Positions 9,564-18,617 of a DNA stretch of 64,000 nucleotides are shown piece by piece; the first letter of the stretch is position 1, and every line of letters begins with the position of its first letter. The notes under the pieces were generated by a model that saw only the letters and a list, made by a program, of their open reading frames with translations, did not search any database and had not been told where the DNA came from. The translations under genes were made by a program, and so were the position numbers. Where the stretch lies: contig AODO01000014.1 in assembly GCA_000341795.1 (NCBI GenBank), positions 124,001 through 188,000 on the forward strand. Direction: 5' to 3'. This stretch comes from Rhodococcus triatomae BKS 15-14 (GTDB taxonomy: Bacteria; Actinomycetota; Actinomycetes; Mycobacteriales; Mycobacteriaceae).

Positions 9564-11153
9564 ATGTCACCCGATCTCCTCACACAGCCCCTGCAGTCTC
9601 GCAGGAACCACTGGAACAACCAGGTCGCCACCCACGCGCTGATGCGCCCCGAGGAGACCGCGCTGCGCTTCCTCGGCGCGACCACCACCTGGGCCGGGCT
9701 CCACAGTCGCAGCGAGGCTCTCGCGGACGCGCTGCACCGCCGCGGCGTCGGCTTCGGTGACCGCGTGCTGATCGTGATGCTCAACCGCCCCGAGTACATC
9801 GAGACCGTGCTCGCGATCAACTCCCTCGGCGCCATCGCGGTGCCCGTGAACTTCCGCCTCACCCCGCCGGAGATGGCGTACATCGTCACCGACAGCGGTT
9901 CGAAGGTCGTCGTCACCGACGAGCAGCTCGCGCCGCTCGTCGCCGCGGTTCGCGCGCAGGTTCCGGAGCTGGGTGTCACCATCGTCGCGGGCGGCGAGAC
10001 CGCCGACGGTGTCCTGGGCTACGAGGCGGTCGTCGCCGAGGCGGGCGAGTCCCATCCGGCGGTCGATCTGCCCGAGGACATCCCGGCGCTGATCATGTAC
10101 ACCTCCGGCACCACCGGCAGCCCGAAGGGTGCAGTCCTCTCGCACGCGAACATGCAGGCCCAGGCGCAGACCTGTATCCGCGCACTGAGCATCCGGGCCA
10201 ACGGCGACGTCGGCTTCTGTGCGTCGCCGATGTTCCACATCGCCGCGCTCGGCAGCATGGCCCCCAGCCTGCAGCTCGGTGTTCCGACGGTCATCCACCC
10301 GCTGGGTGCGTTCAACCCGGTCGAGCTGCTCGACATCTGGGAGGCCGAGCGGGTCACCACCGCCTTCCTGGTTCCCGTCCAGTGGCAGGCCGTGTGCGCC
10401 GTCCCCGGCGTCAAGGACCGCGATCTCGCGCTGCGCGTGATCAGCTGGGGTGCCGCCCCCGCGTCGGACACCGTGCTCGAGGCGATGGCCGACACCTTCC
10501 CGAACGCGCTCAACGTCGCTGTGTTCGGTCAGACCGAGATGTCCCCGATCACCTGTGTGCTCGACGGTGAGGACGCGCTGCGCAAGCTCGGCTCGGTCGG
10601 CAAGGTCATCCCGACCATCCAGGCCCGTGTCGTCGACGACGAGATGAACGACGTCCCGGTCGGTTCGGTCGGCGAGATCGTCTACCGCGGCCCGACCATG
10701 ATGAGCCACTACTGGAACAAGGAGGCGGCGACCGCCGACGCGTTCGCCGGCGGCTGGTTCCACTCCGGCGACCTCGTCCAGCAGGACGAGGAGGGCTTCG
10801 TCTGGGTCGTTGACCGCAAGAAGGACATGATCATCTCCGGCGGCGAGAACATCTACTGCGCCGAGGTCGAGAACGCACTGTTCAGTCACCCGAAGGTGCT
10901 CGAGGCGGCCGTCATCGGCCGCACCGATCCCAAGTGGGGCGAGGTGCCCGTCGCGGTCGTCGCGCTCAAGGAGGGCGTCGCCGAGGATCTGACCCTCGAC
11001 GAGCTGTCCGCGTTCCTCGGGGACCTGCTCGCGCGCTACAAGCACCCGAAGGAGCTCGTCGTCGTCGACGCGCTGCCCCGCAACGCCAGCGGCAAGGTCG
11101 TCAAGGGCGACCTGCGCAAGGCGCACGGCACCGAGGGTGTCCGAGTCGGCTGA
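9564..11153 (+). CDS. fadD5: Fatty acyl-CoA synthetase, FadD5-like
   Basis: This 529-residue ANL-superfamily ligase converts a carboxylic acid, ATP and CoA to acyl-CoA. The P-loop YTSGTTGSPKG is at residues 179-189, the FGQTEMSP segment is the A5 motif, Asp403 in HSGDL binds the ribose, DRKKDMIISGGENIY is the hinge, and Lys511 in NASGKVVK is the catalytic lysine. The ATG at 9564 follows an AGGGAAGG-like site; a GTG at 9543 in frame is possible. Its place directly before yrbE-mce genes is that of fadD5 in the M. tuberculosis mce1 locus, so it probably traps lipid delivered by the Mce system. The symbol rests on this synteny. A large hairpin separates it from yrbEA. Confidence 0.88.
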   Translation: MSPDLLTQPLQSRRNHWNNQVATHALMRPEETALRFLGATTTWAGLHSRSEALADALHRRGVGFGDRVLIVMLNRPEYIETVLAINSLGAIAVPVNFRLTPPEMAYIVTDSGSKVVVTDEQLAPLVAAVRAQVPELGVTIVAGGETADGVLGYEAVVAEAGESHPAVDLPEDIPALIMYTSGTTGSPKGAVLSHANMQAQAQTCIRALSIRANGDVGFCASPMFHIAALGSMAPSLQLGVPTVIHPLGAFNPVELLDIWEAERVTTAFLVPVQWQAVCAVPGVKDRDLALRVISWGAAPASDTVLEAMADTFPNALNVAVFGQTEMSPITCVLDGEDALRKLGSVGKVIPTIQARVVDDEMNDVPVGSVGEIVYRGPTMMSHYWNKEAATADAFAGGWFHSGDLVQQDEEGFVWVVDRKKDMIISGGENIYCAEVENALFSHPKVLEAAVIGRTDPKWGEVPVAVVALKEGVAEDLTLDELSAFLGDLLARYKHPKELVVVDALPRNASGKVVKGDLRKAHGTEGVRVG

Positions 11154-11168
11154 CGCCGAGTGGGAGCG

Positions 11169-11213
11169 CACGGGTGGTGCCGCGGCTGTGAGGGGGCTGC
11201 GGCACCGCCCGTG
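11169..11213 (+). terminator. Large hairpin between fadD5 and yrbEA
   Basis: A 15-bp stem (11169-11183 with 11199-11213, one G-U pair) with a 15-base loop starts 16 bases after the fadD5 stop. It looks like a terminator or attenuator. Its presence means that fadD5 and the yrbE-mce genes need not be one simple transcript. Confidence 0.7.
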
Positions 11214-11277
11214 TGTCGTTCCGGGCTCCGACCGGGTCGGGGCCGTCGGGCCGAGTGATACAAACCGCGCCAAGTTG

Positions 11278-11307
11278 TTGCGTGATGTGGGTTACTCCGC
11301 CTAGTGT
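11278..11307 (+). promoter_or_regulatory. Candidate promoter for the yrbE-mce operon
   Basis: TTGCGT (11278-11283) and TAGTGT (11302-11307) are spaced 18 bases apart. The second fits the actinobacterial TAnnnT -10 consensus. They lie just after the hairpin and about 55 bases before the yrbEA start. Confidence 0.35.
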
Positions 11308-11361
11308 TTGGCGAATCGCGGTTCACATGTCGGGGGGCCGCTGGACAGGGGAGCGCGTAAG

Positions 11362-12171
11362 TTGACGTATGAGCTGCCGGCCGCGAAAGGGCCGCTTCGC
11401 GATGTCGCGAACCAGGGTGGCTATCTGATCGGATTCTCGGTCATGTCGTTCGTGGCGCTGATCAGGGCCGTGTTCGCGCGCCGCCTGTCGATCGGCGAGA
11501 CCGTCACCCAGACCCTGTTCATCGGACGGGTGAGCACCGGCCCGTCGCTCCTGCTCATGATCCCCATCGGTGTGTTCATCGCCGTGTCCGTCGGTGAACT
11601 CGCCGGACGCATCGGCGCCGGCGGCTACTCGGGTGCCGTCGTCGCCTTCATCATCGTCGGCCAGGCCGCGGCGCTCGTCTGCGCGCTCATGATGGCAGGC
11701 GTCGCCGGCTCCGCGATCTGCACGGACCTCGGCTCGCGGAAGATTCGCGAGGAGATCGACGCGATGGAGGTCATGGGCCTCGACGTCATCGAGCGTCTCG
11801 TCGCACCCCGCCTGGTCGCGGCCGCCGTCGTCTCGGTCGCACTGTGCGCGATGGTCACCTTCGGTGGTGTCATGGCCTGCTACCTGTACCACATCTACGT
11901 GCAGCACCTGCCCGCCGGAACGTTCATGGCCACCTTCAGCCAGTACGGACGTATGTCCGACTTCGTGATGGCGCTGATCAAGGCCGCCATCTTCGGTATC
12001 ACCTCCACGCTCGTCGCGACCTTCAAGGGGCTGCACACCAAGGGCGGTCCGCGCGGCGTCGCCGACGCCGTCAACGAGGCCGTGGTCATCGCGTTCGCCC
12101 TGGTGTTCATCGTCAACACCGCGCTCTCCGCGCTGTACACGGTGATCGTCCCCGCGGTGGGGGCCTACTGA
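11362..12171 (+). CDS. yrbEA: YrbE-family (MlaE-like) Mce permease, subunit A
   Basis: This 269-residue integral membrane protein is one of the paired permease subunits of an Mce lipid importer, related to MlaE. Several hydrophobic helices are visible (for example about residues 60-85, 90-120, 150-175 and 235-265). The conserved cytoplasmic segment around REEIDAMEVMGLDVIERLVAPR is the family's signature where the ATPase couples. I chose a TTG start at 11362 because AGGGGAG lies ten bases upstream; no ATG or GTG fits the frame there. Its stop codon overlaps the ATG of yrbEB by one base. The ATPase partner (MceG/Mkl) is not in this window, as is usual, since it is normally encoded elsewhere. 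Confidence 0.9.
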   Translation: MTYELPAAKGPLRDVANQGGYLIGFSVMSFVALIRAVFARRLSIGETVTQTLFIGRVSTGPSLLLMIPIGVFIAVSVGELAGRIGAGGYSGAVVAFIIVGQAAALVCALMMAGVAGSAICTDLGSRKIREEIDAMEVMGLDVIERLVAPRLVAAAVVSVALCAMVTFGGVMACYLYHIYVQHLPAGTFMATFSQYGRMSDFVMALIKAAIFGITSTLVATFKGLHTKGGPRGVADAVNEAVVIAFALVFIVNTALSALYTVIVPAVGAY

Positions 12172-13028
12172 TGGTCGACATCGACGTCCGCCACCGCCTG
12201 CGCCGCGTCACGGCGCCCGCCAACCACGTCGCCGACGGCCTCGCCTCGGTCGGCAGGCACGTCACGTTCTACTGCAAGACGATCGCGTCGATGCCGTTCG
12301 CGCTGATCCACTACCGCAAGCACGTCCTCGCGCAGATCAGTGAGGTCAGCTTCGGCACCAACTCGGTCCTCTCCGGCGGCGGCACCATCGGCATCGTGTT
12401 CGCGATGTCGCTCGCCGCGGCGATGATGCTCGGCGTCGAGACGCAGCGCGGCCTCGAACTCGTCGGCATGACCACCATGTCCGGCATGCTCTCCGCGATC
12501 GCCAACACCCGCGAGCTCGCGCCCGTCGTCGTCGCGATCGCGCTCGCCGCGAAGGTCGGCACCGGATTCACCGCGCAGGTGGGTGCCATGCGCATCTCCG
12601 ACGAGATCGACGCGCTCGACTCGATGGCCATCCGCTCCATCCCGTTCCTCGCAGGCACCCGAGTCCTCGCCGCGATGGTGTGCGTCATCCCGATCTACAT
12701 GATCGGCCTGCTCGCCAGCTACCTGTCGACCCGCTTGGTCCTGGTGACCTGGGGCGGCGCCTCGGCAGGCACCTACGACTACTACTTCCATCTCGCGCTG
12801 GCGCCGGAGGATCTCCTCTACTCCGCACTCAAGGCGGTCGTCTTCGCCGCCGTCGTCTCCCTCGTCCACTGCGCCTACGGCTACTACGCGCACGGCGGCC
12901 CCTCGGGCGTCGGCCAGGCCGCGGGCCGGGCGCTGCGCACCGCCATCCTCGCGATCGGAATCCTCGACGTGCTGCTGACCTTCGCACTGTGGGGCCTGGT
13001 CCCCGAGATCCCCGGATTGGGGATCTGA
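12171..13028 (+). CDS. yrbEB: YrbE-family Mce permease, subunit B
   Basis: This 285-residue protein is the second MlaE/YrbE permease subunit. It has the same layout as subunit A: an N-terminal amphipathic part, then multiple membrane helices and the coupling-loop signature RISDEIDALDSMAIRSIPFL. It should form the heterodimeric membrane channel over which the Mce hexamer sits and through which lipid passes into the cytoplasm. It starts one base inside the yrbEA stop and ends one base before mceA, so the permease and substrate-binding genes are translationally coupled. Confidence 0.92.
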   Translation: MVDIDVRHRLRRVTAPANHVADGLASVGRHVTFYCKTIASMPFALIHYRKHVLAQISEVSFGTNSVLSGGGTIGIVFAMSLAAAMMLGVETQRGLELVGMTTMSGMLSAIANTRELAPVVVAIALAAKVGTGFTAQVGAMRISDEIDALDSMAIRSIPFLAGTRVLAAMVCVIPIYMIGLLASYLSTRLVLVTWGGASAGTYDYYFHLALAPEDLLYSALKAVVFAAVVSLVHCAYGYYAHGGPSGVGQAAGRALRTAILAIGILDVLLTFALWGLVPEIPGLGI

Positions 13029-13029
13029 C

Positions 13030-14295
13030 ATGGAGAACCTCACTGGACGCGCGAAGGCGGGATACGCGGTCCGGGGCTTGATCGCGATCTTCGTCGGCCT
13101 CGTCGTCGCCGTCGCGCTCGTGCTGCGCGGCACCGATTCGCTCAGCCGCAACCCGGTCGTCACCGTCGCCATCCCGGCCTCGGCGGGCCTCATCAACGGC
13201 GAAGCGCCCGTGCGCTACACCGGCGTCAACGTCGGCCGGATCGCCGGCATCGACTCCGGAACCGAGTCGTCGGTGGTGAGCCTGGAGATCGACTCCGCGT
13301 CGATCGGCCTCATCCCGGCCGACGTCGTGGCGCGGGTCGTGCCCCGCACCTTCTTCGGTGACATCTACATCCAGCTCGTCGATCCCGACCCCGAATCCGG
13401 TGCCCCGGCGGAGCCGCTCGAGGGCGGCGACACCATCGTCGTCGACCAGGGTCCGGACGCGGTCGCGCTCTACAGCATCTACACCAAGCTCGTCGCCGTG
13501 CTCGACAGCATGCAGCCGCAACAACTGCAGACCGCGCTGACCGCGCTCGGCCAGGCACTCGACGGTCGCGGCGACACCATCGGCCGGGTCGTCGACCGAC
13601 TGGGATCGGTGACCGCGACGCTCACCCCGGCCACCGAGCAGTTCCTCGACGCCACACCGGAGTTCCGACAGGTGATGACCGCCCTCGACGCCGCGACACC
13701 CGACGTGATCGCGACGCTCGCCGCCGCCACGTCGGTGTCGCAGTCCGTGTCCGACAACCGCGACTCGATCGCCCGCATGCTCGACTCGGCATCCGGATTC
13801 GCCGCCGTGGCCACCGGATTCTTCGCCGAGCGCGAGGCCGCGGTGACGACCGTCGTCGACTCGGCGGGCATCATCCTCGCCACCACCGCGGCCAATCCCG
13901 AGGGCCTGACGGCAACTCTCGCAGGCGCGCAATCCTTCGGCGCCGCGGGCGGCCGCGTGTTCTCGACCGGAAAGTTCAACATCACCGCGGTGCCGTCGTT
14001 CGCCGATCCGTTCACGTACACCGGCGCGGACTGCCCGCAGTACGGAACCATGACCGGCGACTACTGCACGGGTGGTCCGTCGCCGAGGCAGGCGCAGGCG
14101 TCCGAGACCCAGGTGCAGGCCGCCAGCGCTCGCGCGACTGCGCCCGTGGTCGACACGACCAGGGAGTCCGACGCGCTCGGCGTGCTCGAGGCGCACCTGC
14201 GTGGCATTCCCGGACTCGGTGGGGCCGCCCCGAACCCGGCGACGGTGACCATGCTCGGCCCGCTCGTGCGTGGAAACGAGGTGACCGTCCGATGA
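13030..14295 (+). CDS. mceA: Mce family protein A
   Basis: This 421-residue protein is the first of six Mce proteins. A single N-terminal membrane helix (about residues 14-35) is followed by the MlaD/Mce beta-barrel domain (about 40-120, with APVRYTGVNVGRIAGID and FFGDIYIQLVDP). A long alpha-helical region rich in DSM/LDS repeats follows and forms the periplasmic needle in known Mce1 structures. The C-terminal segment after about residue 315 contains two Cys residues in CPQYGTMTGDYC and is low in structure. One copy each of MceA to MceF is thought to make a hetero-hexameric tube that carries lipid from the outer mycomembrane to YrbE. It overlaps mceB by four bases. Confidence 0.93.
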   Translation: MENLTGRAKAGYAVRGLIAIFVGLVVAVALVLRGTDSLSRNPVVTVAIPASAGLINGEAPVRYTGVNVGRIAGIDSGTESSVVSLEIDSASIGLIPADVVARVVPRTFFGDIYIQLVDPDPESGAPAEPLEGGDTIVVDQGPDAVALYSIYTKLVAVLDSMQPQQLQTALTALGQALDGRGDTIGRVVDRLGSVTATLTPATEQFLDATPEFRQVMTALDAATPDVIATLAAATSVSQSVSDNRDSIARMLDSASGFAAVATGFFAEREAAVTTVVDSAGIILATTAANPEGLTATLAGAQSFGAAGGRVFSTGKFNITAVPSFADPFTYTGADCPQYGTMTGDYCTGGPSPRQAQASETQVQAASARATAPVVDTTRESDALGVLEAHLRGIPGLGGAAPNPATVTMLGPLVRGNEVTVR

Positions 14296-15365
14296 AGCTC
14301 GGTTGGGTCCCGGTCGCCAAGTTGATCGGATTCTGCACGGCGGGTGTGGTGTCCGGCGTCCTCGTCGCGAACACGCTGCTGGTGCCCGTCCGCGGGTCCA
14401 CGGAGGAGTACACGGTGGAGTTCTCCGACGTCGAGGGACTGTCTCCGGGCAACCCGGTGACGATGTCCGGCGTTCGCGTGGGACGTGTGCAGTCGATCGC
14501 CTTCGCCGACGCCGGAGGCGGGACGAGCAAGGCCGTCGTCGACATCGAGGTGCAGTCGGACCATCCGCTCACCACCGATGTCACCGCCGCCGTCCGCTAC
14601 GGCGACATGCTCGGTGCCCGCTACATCGCACTGTCCGGCTCCGACGGACGTCCCGTCTCCGCCGACGGCGTGCAGCCGGTAGGCGCGACGACGGTGTCGA
14701 CCGTCGACGACGTCCTCCCGCCCGGGTCGACGATCCCGATGGACCGCACCACCCCGCCGATCGACCTGACCGCGATGATGAACGGCTTCCGGCCGCTCTT
14801 CGACGCGCTCGCGCCGGACCAGGTGAACTCGCTGACCCGCAGTTTCGTCGAGACGTTCTCCGGGCAGGGACAGGCGGTGTCGACGCTGCTGACCCAGATC
14901 GGCGAGCTCAGCACCGGATTGGCCGATCGCCAGCCCGTCCTCGAACAGCTCGTGAACAACATGGCCGTGCTGCTCGGCTCGGTGGACGCCCGGTCGCCAC
15001 AGCTCGAGGACCTGCTCGTCGGCCTCGGCACCCTGTCGTCGACCGTGGTCGGCAGCAACGACGATCTCGTCGCGCTGCTGGACGGCGGCAACCGGGCGAT
15101 CGCCGACCTGGCGCGGGCGATGGCGGCGTCGAACGGCGCGTTCGGACAGTCCGTGACCGAGCTGAAATCGGTGACCGACTCCTGGATCGCGTCCACGCCG
15201 CAGTTCGAGACGTTCCTCGCGAAGATGCCGGCGTTCGGTGGCGACCTGAACCGGATCGGAAGCTACGGCAGTTTCGTGAACCTCTACCTGTGCAACTTCA
15301 CGATGGAGAGTGGTGACGTGAGCGTCAACCTGTTCGGCGCCACACATTCGCAGGTGTGCCGATGA
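14292..15365 (+). CDS. mceB: Mce family protein B
   Basis: This 357-residue Mce protein has an N-terminal membrane helix (about 7-27), then the Mce barrel domain with SPGNPVTMSGVRVGRVQSI and RYGDMLGARYIALSG. A helical region ends in a short Cys-containing tail (YLCNFTMESG ... SQVC). It is one of the six different subunits of the lipid tube. The ATG at 14292 overlaps the mceA stop in an ATGA arrangement, and its own stop overlaps the start of mceC. Confidence 0.93.
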   Translation: MKLGWVPVAKLIGFCTAGVVSGVLVANTLLVPVRGSTEEYTVEFSDVEGLSPGNPVTMSGVRVGRVQSIAFADAGGGTSKAVVDIEVQSDHPLTTDVTAAVRYGDMLGARYIALSGSDGRPVSADGVQPVGATTVSTVDDVLPPGSTIPMDRTTPPIDLTAMMNGFRPLFDALAPDQVNSLTRSFVETFSGQGQAVSTLLTQIGELSTGLADRQPVLEQLVNNMAVLLGSVDARSPQLEDLLVGLGTLSSTVVGSNDDLVALLDGGNRAIADLARAMAASNGAFGQSVTELKSVTDSWIASTPQFETFLAKMPAFGGDLNRIGSYGSFVNLYLCNFTMESGDVSVNLFGATHSQVCR

Positions 15366-16411
15366 TGTTCCTCGTCAAGATCATCGACTTCTTCGTCGGG
15401 ATCGCTCTGTTCGTGTTCAAGGGCGAGCGCCGACCCGGATCCAACACACCGATGGCCCTCGGCGCGGTCGGTATCGCCGTGTTGGTCATCGGACTGCTCG
15501 CCGCGGTCGGCGCGCCGCAGATCTGGTATCAGGTGCGCACCGGCCCCTACACCGCCGAACTCGCGAACGCGAGCGGCCTGTCCGACGGCGACCCGGTCTA
15601 CGTGGCCGGTGTCCCCGCCGGTCGGGTGGAGGCCGTCACCCTCGCCGGTGACCACGTGACAGTGGACTTCCGGCTCGACAACGACCAGCCGCTCGGCAAC
15701 CAGACCACCGCCACCGTGCGTCTGAAGACGGTGCTCGGTAAGCGTTACCTCGAGGTCGTGCCCGCCGGCGTCGACGACGGACAGTCGCTGATCCCGTTGT
15801 CGCGCACCACGGTTCCGTACAGCCTCGACGACGTCAGCCGGGCGACGACGGACGCCGCGCAGAACCTCGACGTCGACTCGTTGCAGGCCATGCTCACCAC
15901 CCTCGAGCAGGTACTGCCCGCGGACTCCGAGCAACTCGGCAAGGCGCTGACCGGACTGAGCGGTGCGTCGGCGGCTTTCGCGCAGAACGGCGAGCAGATC
16001 GACCAGCTGCTGACCACCTCCCGCTCGATCTCCGATCTGATGGTGCGGCAGAGCGATGCGCTCACCACGACCGCCCGCAACGCGCAGACGATCATGCAGA
16101 TCCTCGCCGCGCGCAAGCAGGCACTGACCGACATCGTGGACAACCTCACCGCGGTCCTCGACACCCTCGCGAACACCATGAGCGCGAAGGAAGCCGAGTT
16201 CGGGCCGATGGTGGAGAACCTCGTCGCCGTGACCGAGACGCTCAAGGAGAACGCGGCGAACATCGACCAGATCCTGGTGAAGGTGCCGCCCGCGCTCCGC
16301 GGTGCCACCGACGCCACCGGCAACGGCGCCTGGACGGACGTGAGCGCACCCGCCGCGGTCATCCCGGACAACCTGCTGTGTGCCCTCGGAATCATGCAGG
16401 GGTGCCAATGA
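15362..16411 (+). CDS. mceC: Mce family protein C
   Basis: This 349-residue Mce subunit has an N-terminal segment of two hydrophobic stretches (about 3-20 and 31-55), longer than in its siblings. The Mce barrel with DGDPVYVAGVPAGRVEAV and LGKRYLEVVPAG follows, then a long helical region (QILAARKQALTDIVDNLTAVLDTL). I took the ATG at 15362 that overlaps the mceB stop; a GTG two codons earlier is also in frame. It ends in a short Cys-containing tail and overlaps mceD by four bases. Confidence 0.92.
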   Translation: MMFLVKIIDFFVGIALFVFKGERRPGSNTPMALGAVGIAVLVIGLLAAVGAPQIWYQVRTGPYTAELANASGLSDGDPVYVAGVPAGRVEAVTLAGDHVTVDFRLDNDQPLGNQTTATVRLKTVLGKRYLEVVPAGVDDGQSLIPLSRTTVPYSLDDVSRATTDAAQNLDVDSLQAMLTTLEQVLPADSEQLGKALTGLSGASAAFAQNGEQIDQLLTTSRSISDLMVRQSDALTTTARNAQTIMQILAARKQALTDIVDNLTAVLDTLANTMSAKEAEFGPMVENLVAVTETLKENAANIDQILVKVPPALRGATDATGNGAWTDVSAPAAVIPDNLLCALGIMQGCQ

Positions 16412-17556
16412 CAGTCCAGTCCGTAACACACTGGGAGGGCGACGGTCCGGACCGCCGGCGTCGCTGGCCGTTGGTCGTCACCGCGATCGGTGTCGTCGTC
16501 GCGATCGTCGTGGCCGGGTGGTTCGTCTTCGCCCGGACCGACCGGAGCATCACCGTCCACGCGAACTTCGCGTACGTGAACGGCATCTACACCGGCAGTC
16601 AGGTGACCGTGCTCGGTGTCCCCGTCGGCACCGTCACCGACGTGCAGCCGCAGGGCACGACCGTCCGGGTGTCGATGTCGATGCCCGAGGACATCCCGTT
16701 GCCGGCCGACGCGAGCGCGTACGTGCTCAGCCCGGCCGTGATCGCCGACCGTCACGTCGAGCTCGGCCCCACCTACACCGGTGGGCCGAAACTCGAGGAC
16801 GGCGCCGACATCCCGGCCGAACGCAGTCACGCCCCGCTCGACTTCGACTCGCTGATGAACAGCATCAGCACGCTGACCGACGCCGTCGAGTCCGAGACCG
16901 GGTCCACCTCCCAGCTGCTCACCAAGGCCGCCGACGGCTGGCGCGGCAGGGGCGAGGAGTTCAACGAGGCGATCCGCAACATGAGCTCCGCCACCGGCGT
17001 GGTCGGCGCGCGGGCCGAGGACGTCGGCGCGCTGGTGGAGAACCTGTCCGGGCTGATGGCGGCGCTCGACGCCCGTCAGGTCAGCCTGGACGAGCTGGTA
17101 CGCGACATGGGCGCCGTCGGTGACCAGTGGGCGGCCGCCGACGTGGACATCGCCGGTCCGCTGCAGGACCTGCAGGTGGTGTTGGACCAGGTCCGCACCT
17201 TCATGGACGAGCACGGGGACGACGTCGGTGCCGTCGCCGCGAACGTCACCGCGCTCACCGACGTGATGGTGACGAACAAGGTCGGACTCGCCGAGTTCAT
17301 GGACCTGGTGCCGCTGCTGATGCAGAACCTGTCGGGCAGCATCGACGACGAGACCCAGCGTGGCCGGATCCGACTGAACATCTCCACCGCACTGACCCAG
17401 TTCTCGGTCGCGGAACCGCTCTGCCGGCAGTACCCGCTGCCGCTGTGCACGGGCGCGGGCTTCACCAATCCGATCCCGTTCCCGGTCAGCGCCGCCGATC
17501 CGCTCAACATTGCACCCACGGTGACCGGCGGTGCCGCACCCTCGGGGGGTAATTGA
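16408..17556 (+). CDS. mceD: Mce family protein D
   Basis: This 382-residue Mce subunit has a short cytoplasmic tail with a run of arginines (DRRRRW), a membrane helix (about 21-42), then the Mce barrel (IYTGSQVTVLGVPVGTVTDVQ). A helical region rich in acidic residues and a C-terminal tail with the two-Cys motif CRQYPLPLC follow. The start overlaps the mceC stop (ATGA), and the stop overlaps the mceE start by one base. It is a component of the periplasmic lipid channel. Confidence 0.92.
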   Translation: MTVQSVTHWEGDGPDRRRRWPLVVTAIGVVVAIVVAGWFVFARTDRSITVHANFAYVNGIYTGSQVTVLGVPVGTVTDVQPQGTTVRVSMSMPEDIPLPADASAYVLSPAVIADRHVELGPTYTGGPKLEDGADIPAERSHAPLDFDSLMNSISTLTDAVESETGSTSQLLTKAADGWRGRGEEFNEAIRNMSSATGVVGARAEDVGALVENLSGLMAALDARQVSLDELVRDMGAVGDQWAAADVDIAGPLQDLQVVLDQVRTFMDEHGDDVGAVAANVTALTDVMVTNKVGLAEFMDLVPLLMQNLSGSIDDETQRGRIRLNISTALTQFSVAEPLCRQYPLPLCTGAGFTNPIPFPVSAADPLNIAPTVTGGAAPSGGN

Positions 17557-18617
17557 TGTCGCGCCGTATCCGCAGACTCACCGCAGTCTCGGCGAGCCTG
17601 CTGATCACCACGGGTTGTGGTGTCGGCATGCAGGACCTGCCCCTCGGGTTGAGCGCCGACGGCGCCGACTACACGGTGACGCTGCAGCTCGCGACCGCCG
17701 AGGGCCTGCTGCTCGGCGGCGACGTGCGCACCGGGCAGAAGGTCATCGGCCGGATCGCGGGCCTGGACACCGACGTCGCGGGGGCGAAGGTCGAGCTGAG
17801 TCTGGAGGAGGCGACGCCGCTTCCGGACAACGTCCTGGCCGCGGTCGAGCTGCCCTCGGCGCTCGGCAGCCCTTTCATCCGGCTGACGCCACCACCGGAC
17901 CCGTCCGATCGTCCCCTGCAGGACGGTGACGTCATCGTCGAGGAGAGCACGACGATCGGGCCGCAGATCGAGAGCATGCTCGCCACGCTGGGCACGATCG
18001 TGACCGGTAGCGGACTCGGTCAGCTCCAGACCGTCATGCACGAACTGGACGTCGCCTTCTCCGGGCGCGGACCGCAGGTGCGCAGCCTGACCGATTCGAT
18101 GACGGTGCTGCTCGACAAGGCCGTCGTGAACCAGGACGACTTCCAGATCGCCATCGACACCGCGGCGCGCATCGCCGGACAGCTCTCGGCGCAGCAGGGC
18201 ACCGTGGACGCCTATCTCGACACCATGCCGGAGGCGGTCCGGGCCCTCACCGACCAGCGCAACAGCATCGCGGCCCTGCTGACGGCGTCGCGGCAGCTGA
18301 CGGACACGGCCAACTCGGTGGTCGGCGGGGACCCGGACGGCCTCGGCGCGATGGTCACCGACGCGCAGACGGTGCTGTCGACGCTCGCGGGCTTCAACTC
18401 GGAGATCGGCTCGACCCTGGACAGCATGAACTCCTTCCTCGACAACTTCAGCCGATCGGTGCACGGCGACTACCTCAATTTCGACGGCGCACTCGACGTG
18501 CCCGCGACGATCGACATGCTGGTCACCGGCGGTGACAGTCTCGGCACGGCCGCCTCCGCTCCGGTCATGGGTGTCGCCGGTGACCTGTCCGCGCTGCTGC
18601 AGGGAGGTGGCCGATGA
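17556..18617 (+). CDS. mceE: Mce family lipoprotein E
   Basis: This 353-residue Mce subunit takes the place of the lipoprotein subunit (LprK in M. tuberculosis mce1). The N-terminus has a basic start (MSRRIRRL), a hydrophobic stretch and a lipobox-like ITTGC with Cys21 as the likely lipidated residue; the -3 residue is Thr rather than Leu or Val, so the box is not perfect. The Mce barrel (LLLGGDVRTGQKVIGRIAGLD) and helical domain follow. It overlaps the mceD stop by one base and mceF by four. Confidence 0.92.
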   Translation: MSRRIRRLTAVSASLLITTGCGVGMQDLPLGLSADGADYTVTLQLATAEGLLLGGDVRTGQKVIGRIAGLDTDVAGAKVELSLEEATPLPDNVLAAVELPSALGSPFIRLTPPPDPSDRPLQDGDVIVEESTTIGPQIESMLATLGTIVTGSGLGQLQTVMHELDVAFSGRGPQVRSLTDSMTVLLDKAVVNQDDFQIAIDTAARIAGQLSAQQGTVDAYLDTMPEAVRALTDQRNSIAALLTASRQLTDTANSVVGGDPDGLGAMVTDAQTVLSTLAGFNSEIGSTLDSMNSFLDNFSRSVHGDYLNFDGALDVPATIDMLVTGGDSLGTAASAPVMGVAGDLSALLQGGGR

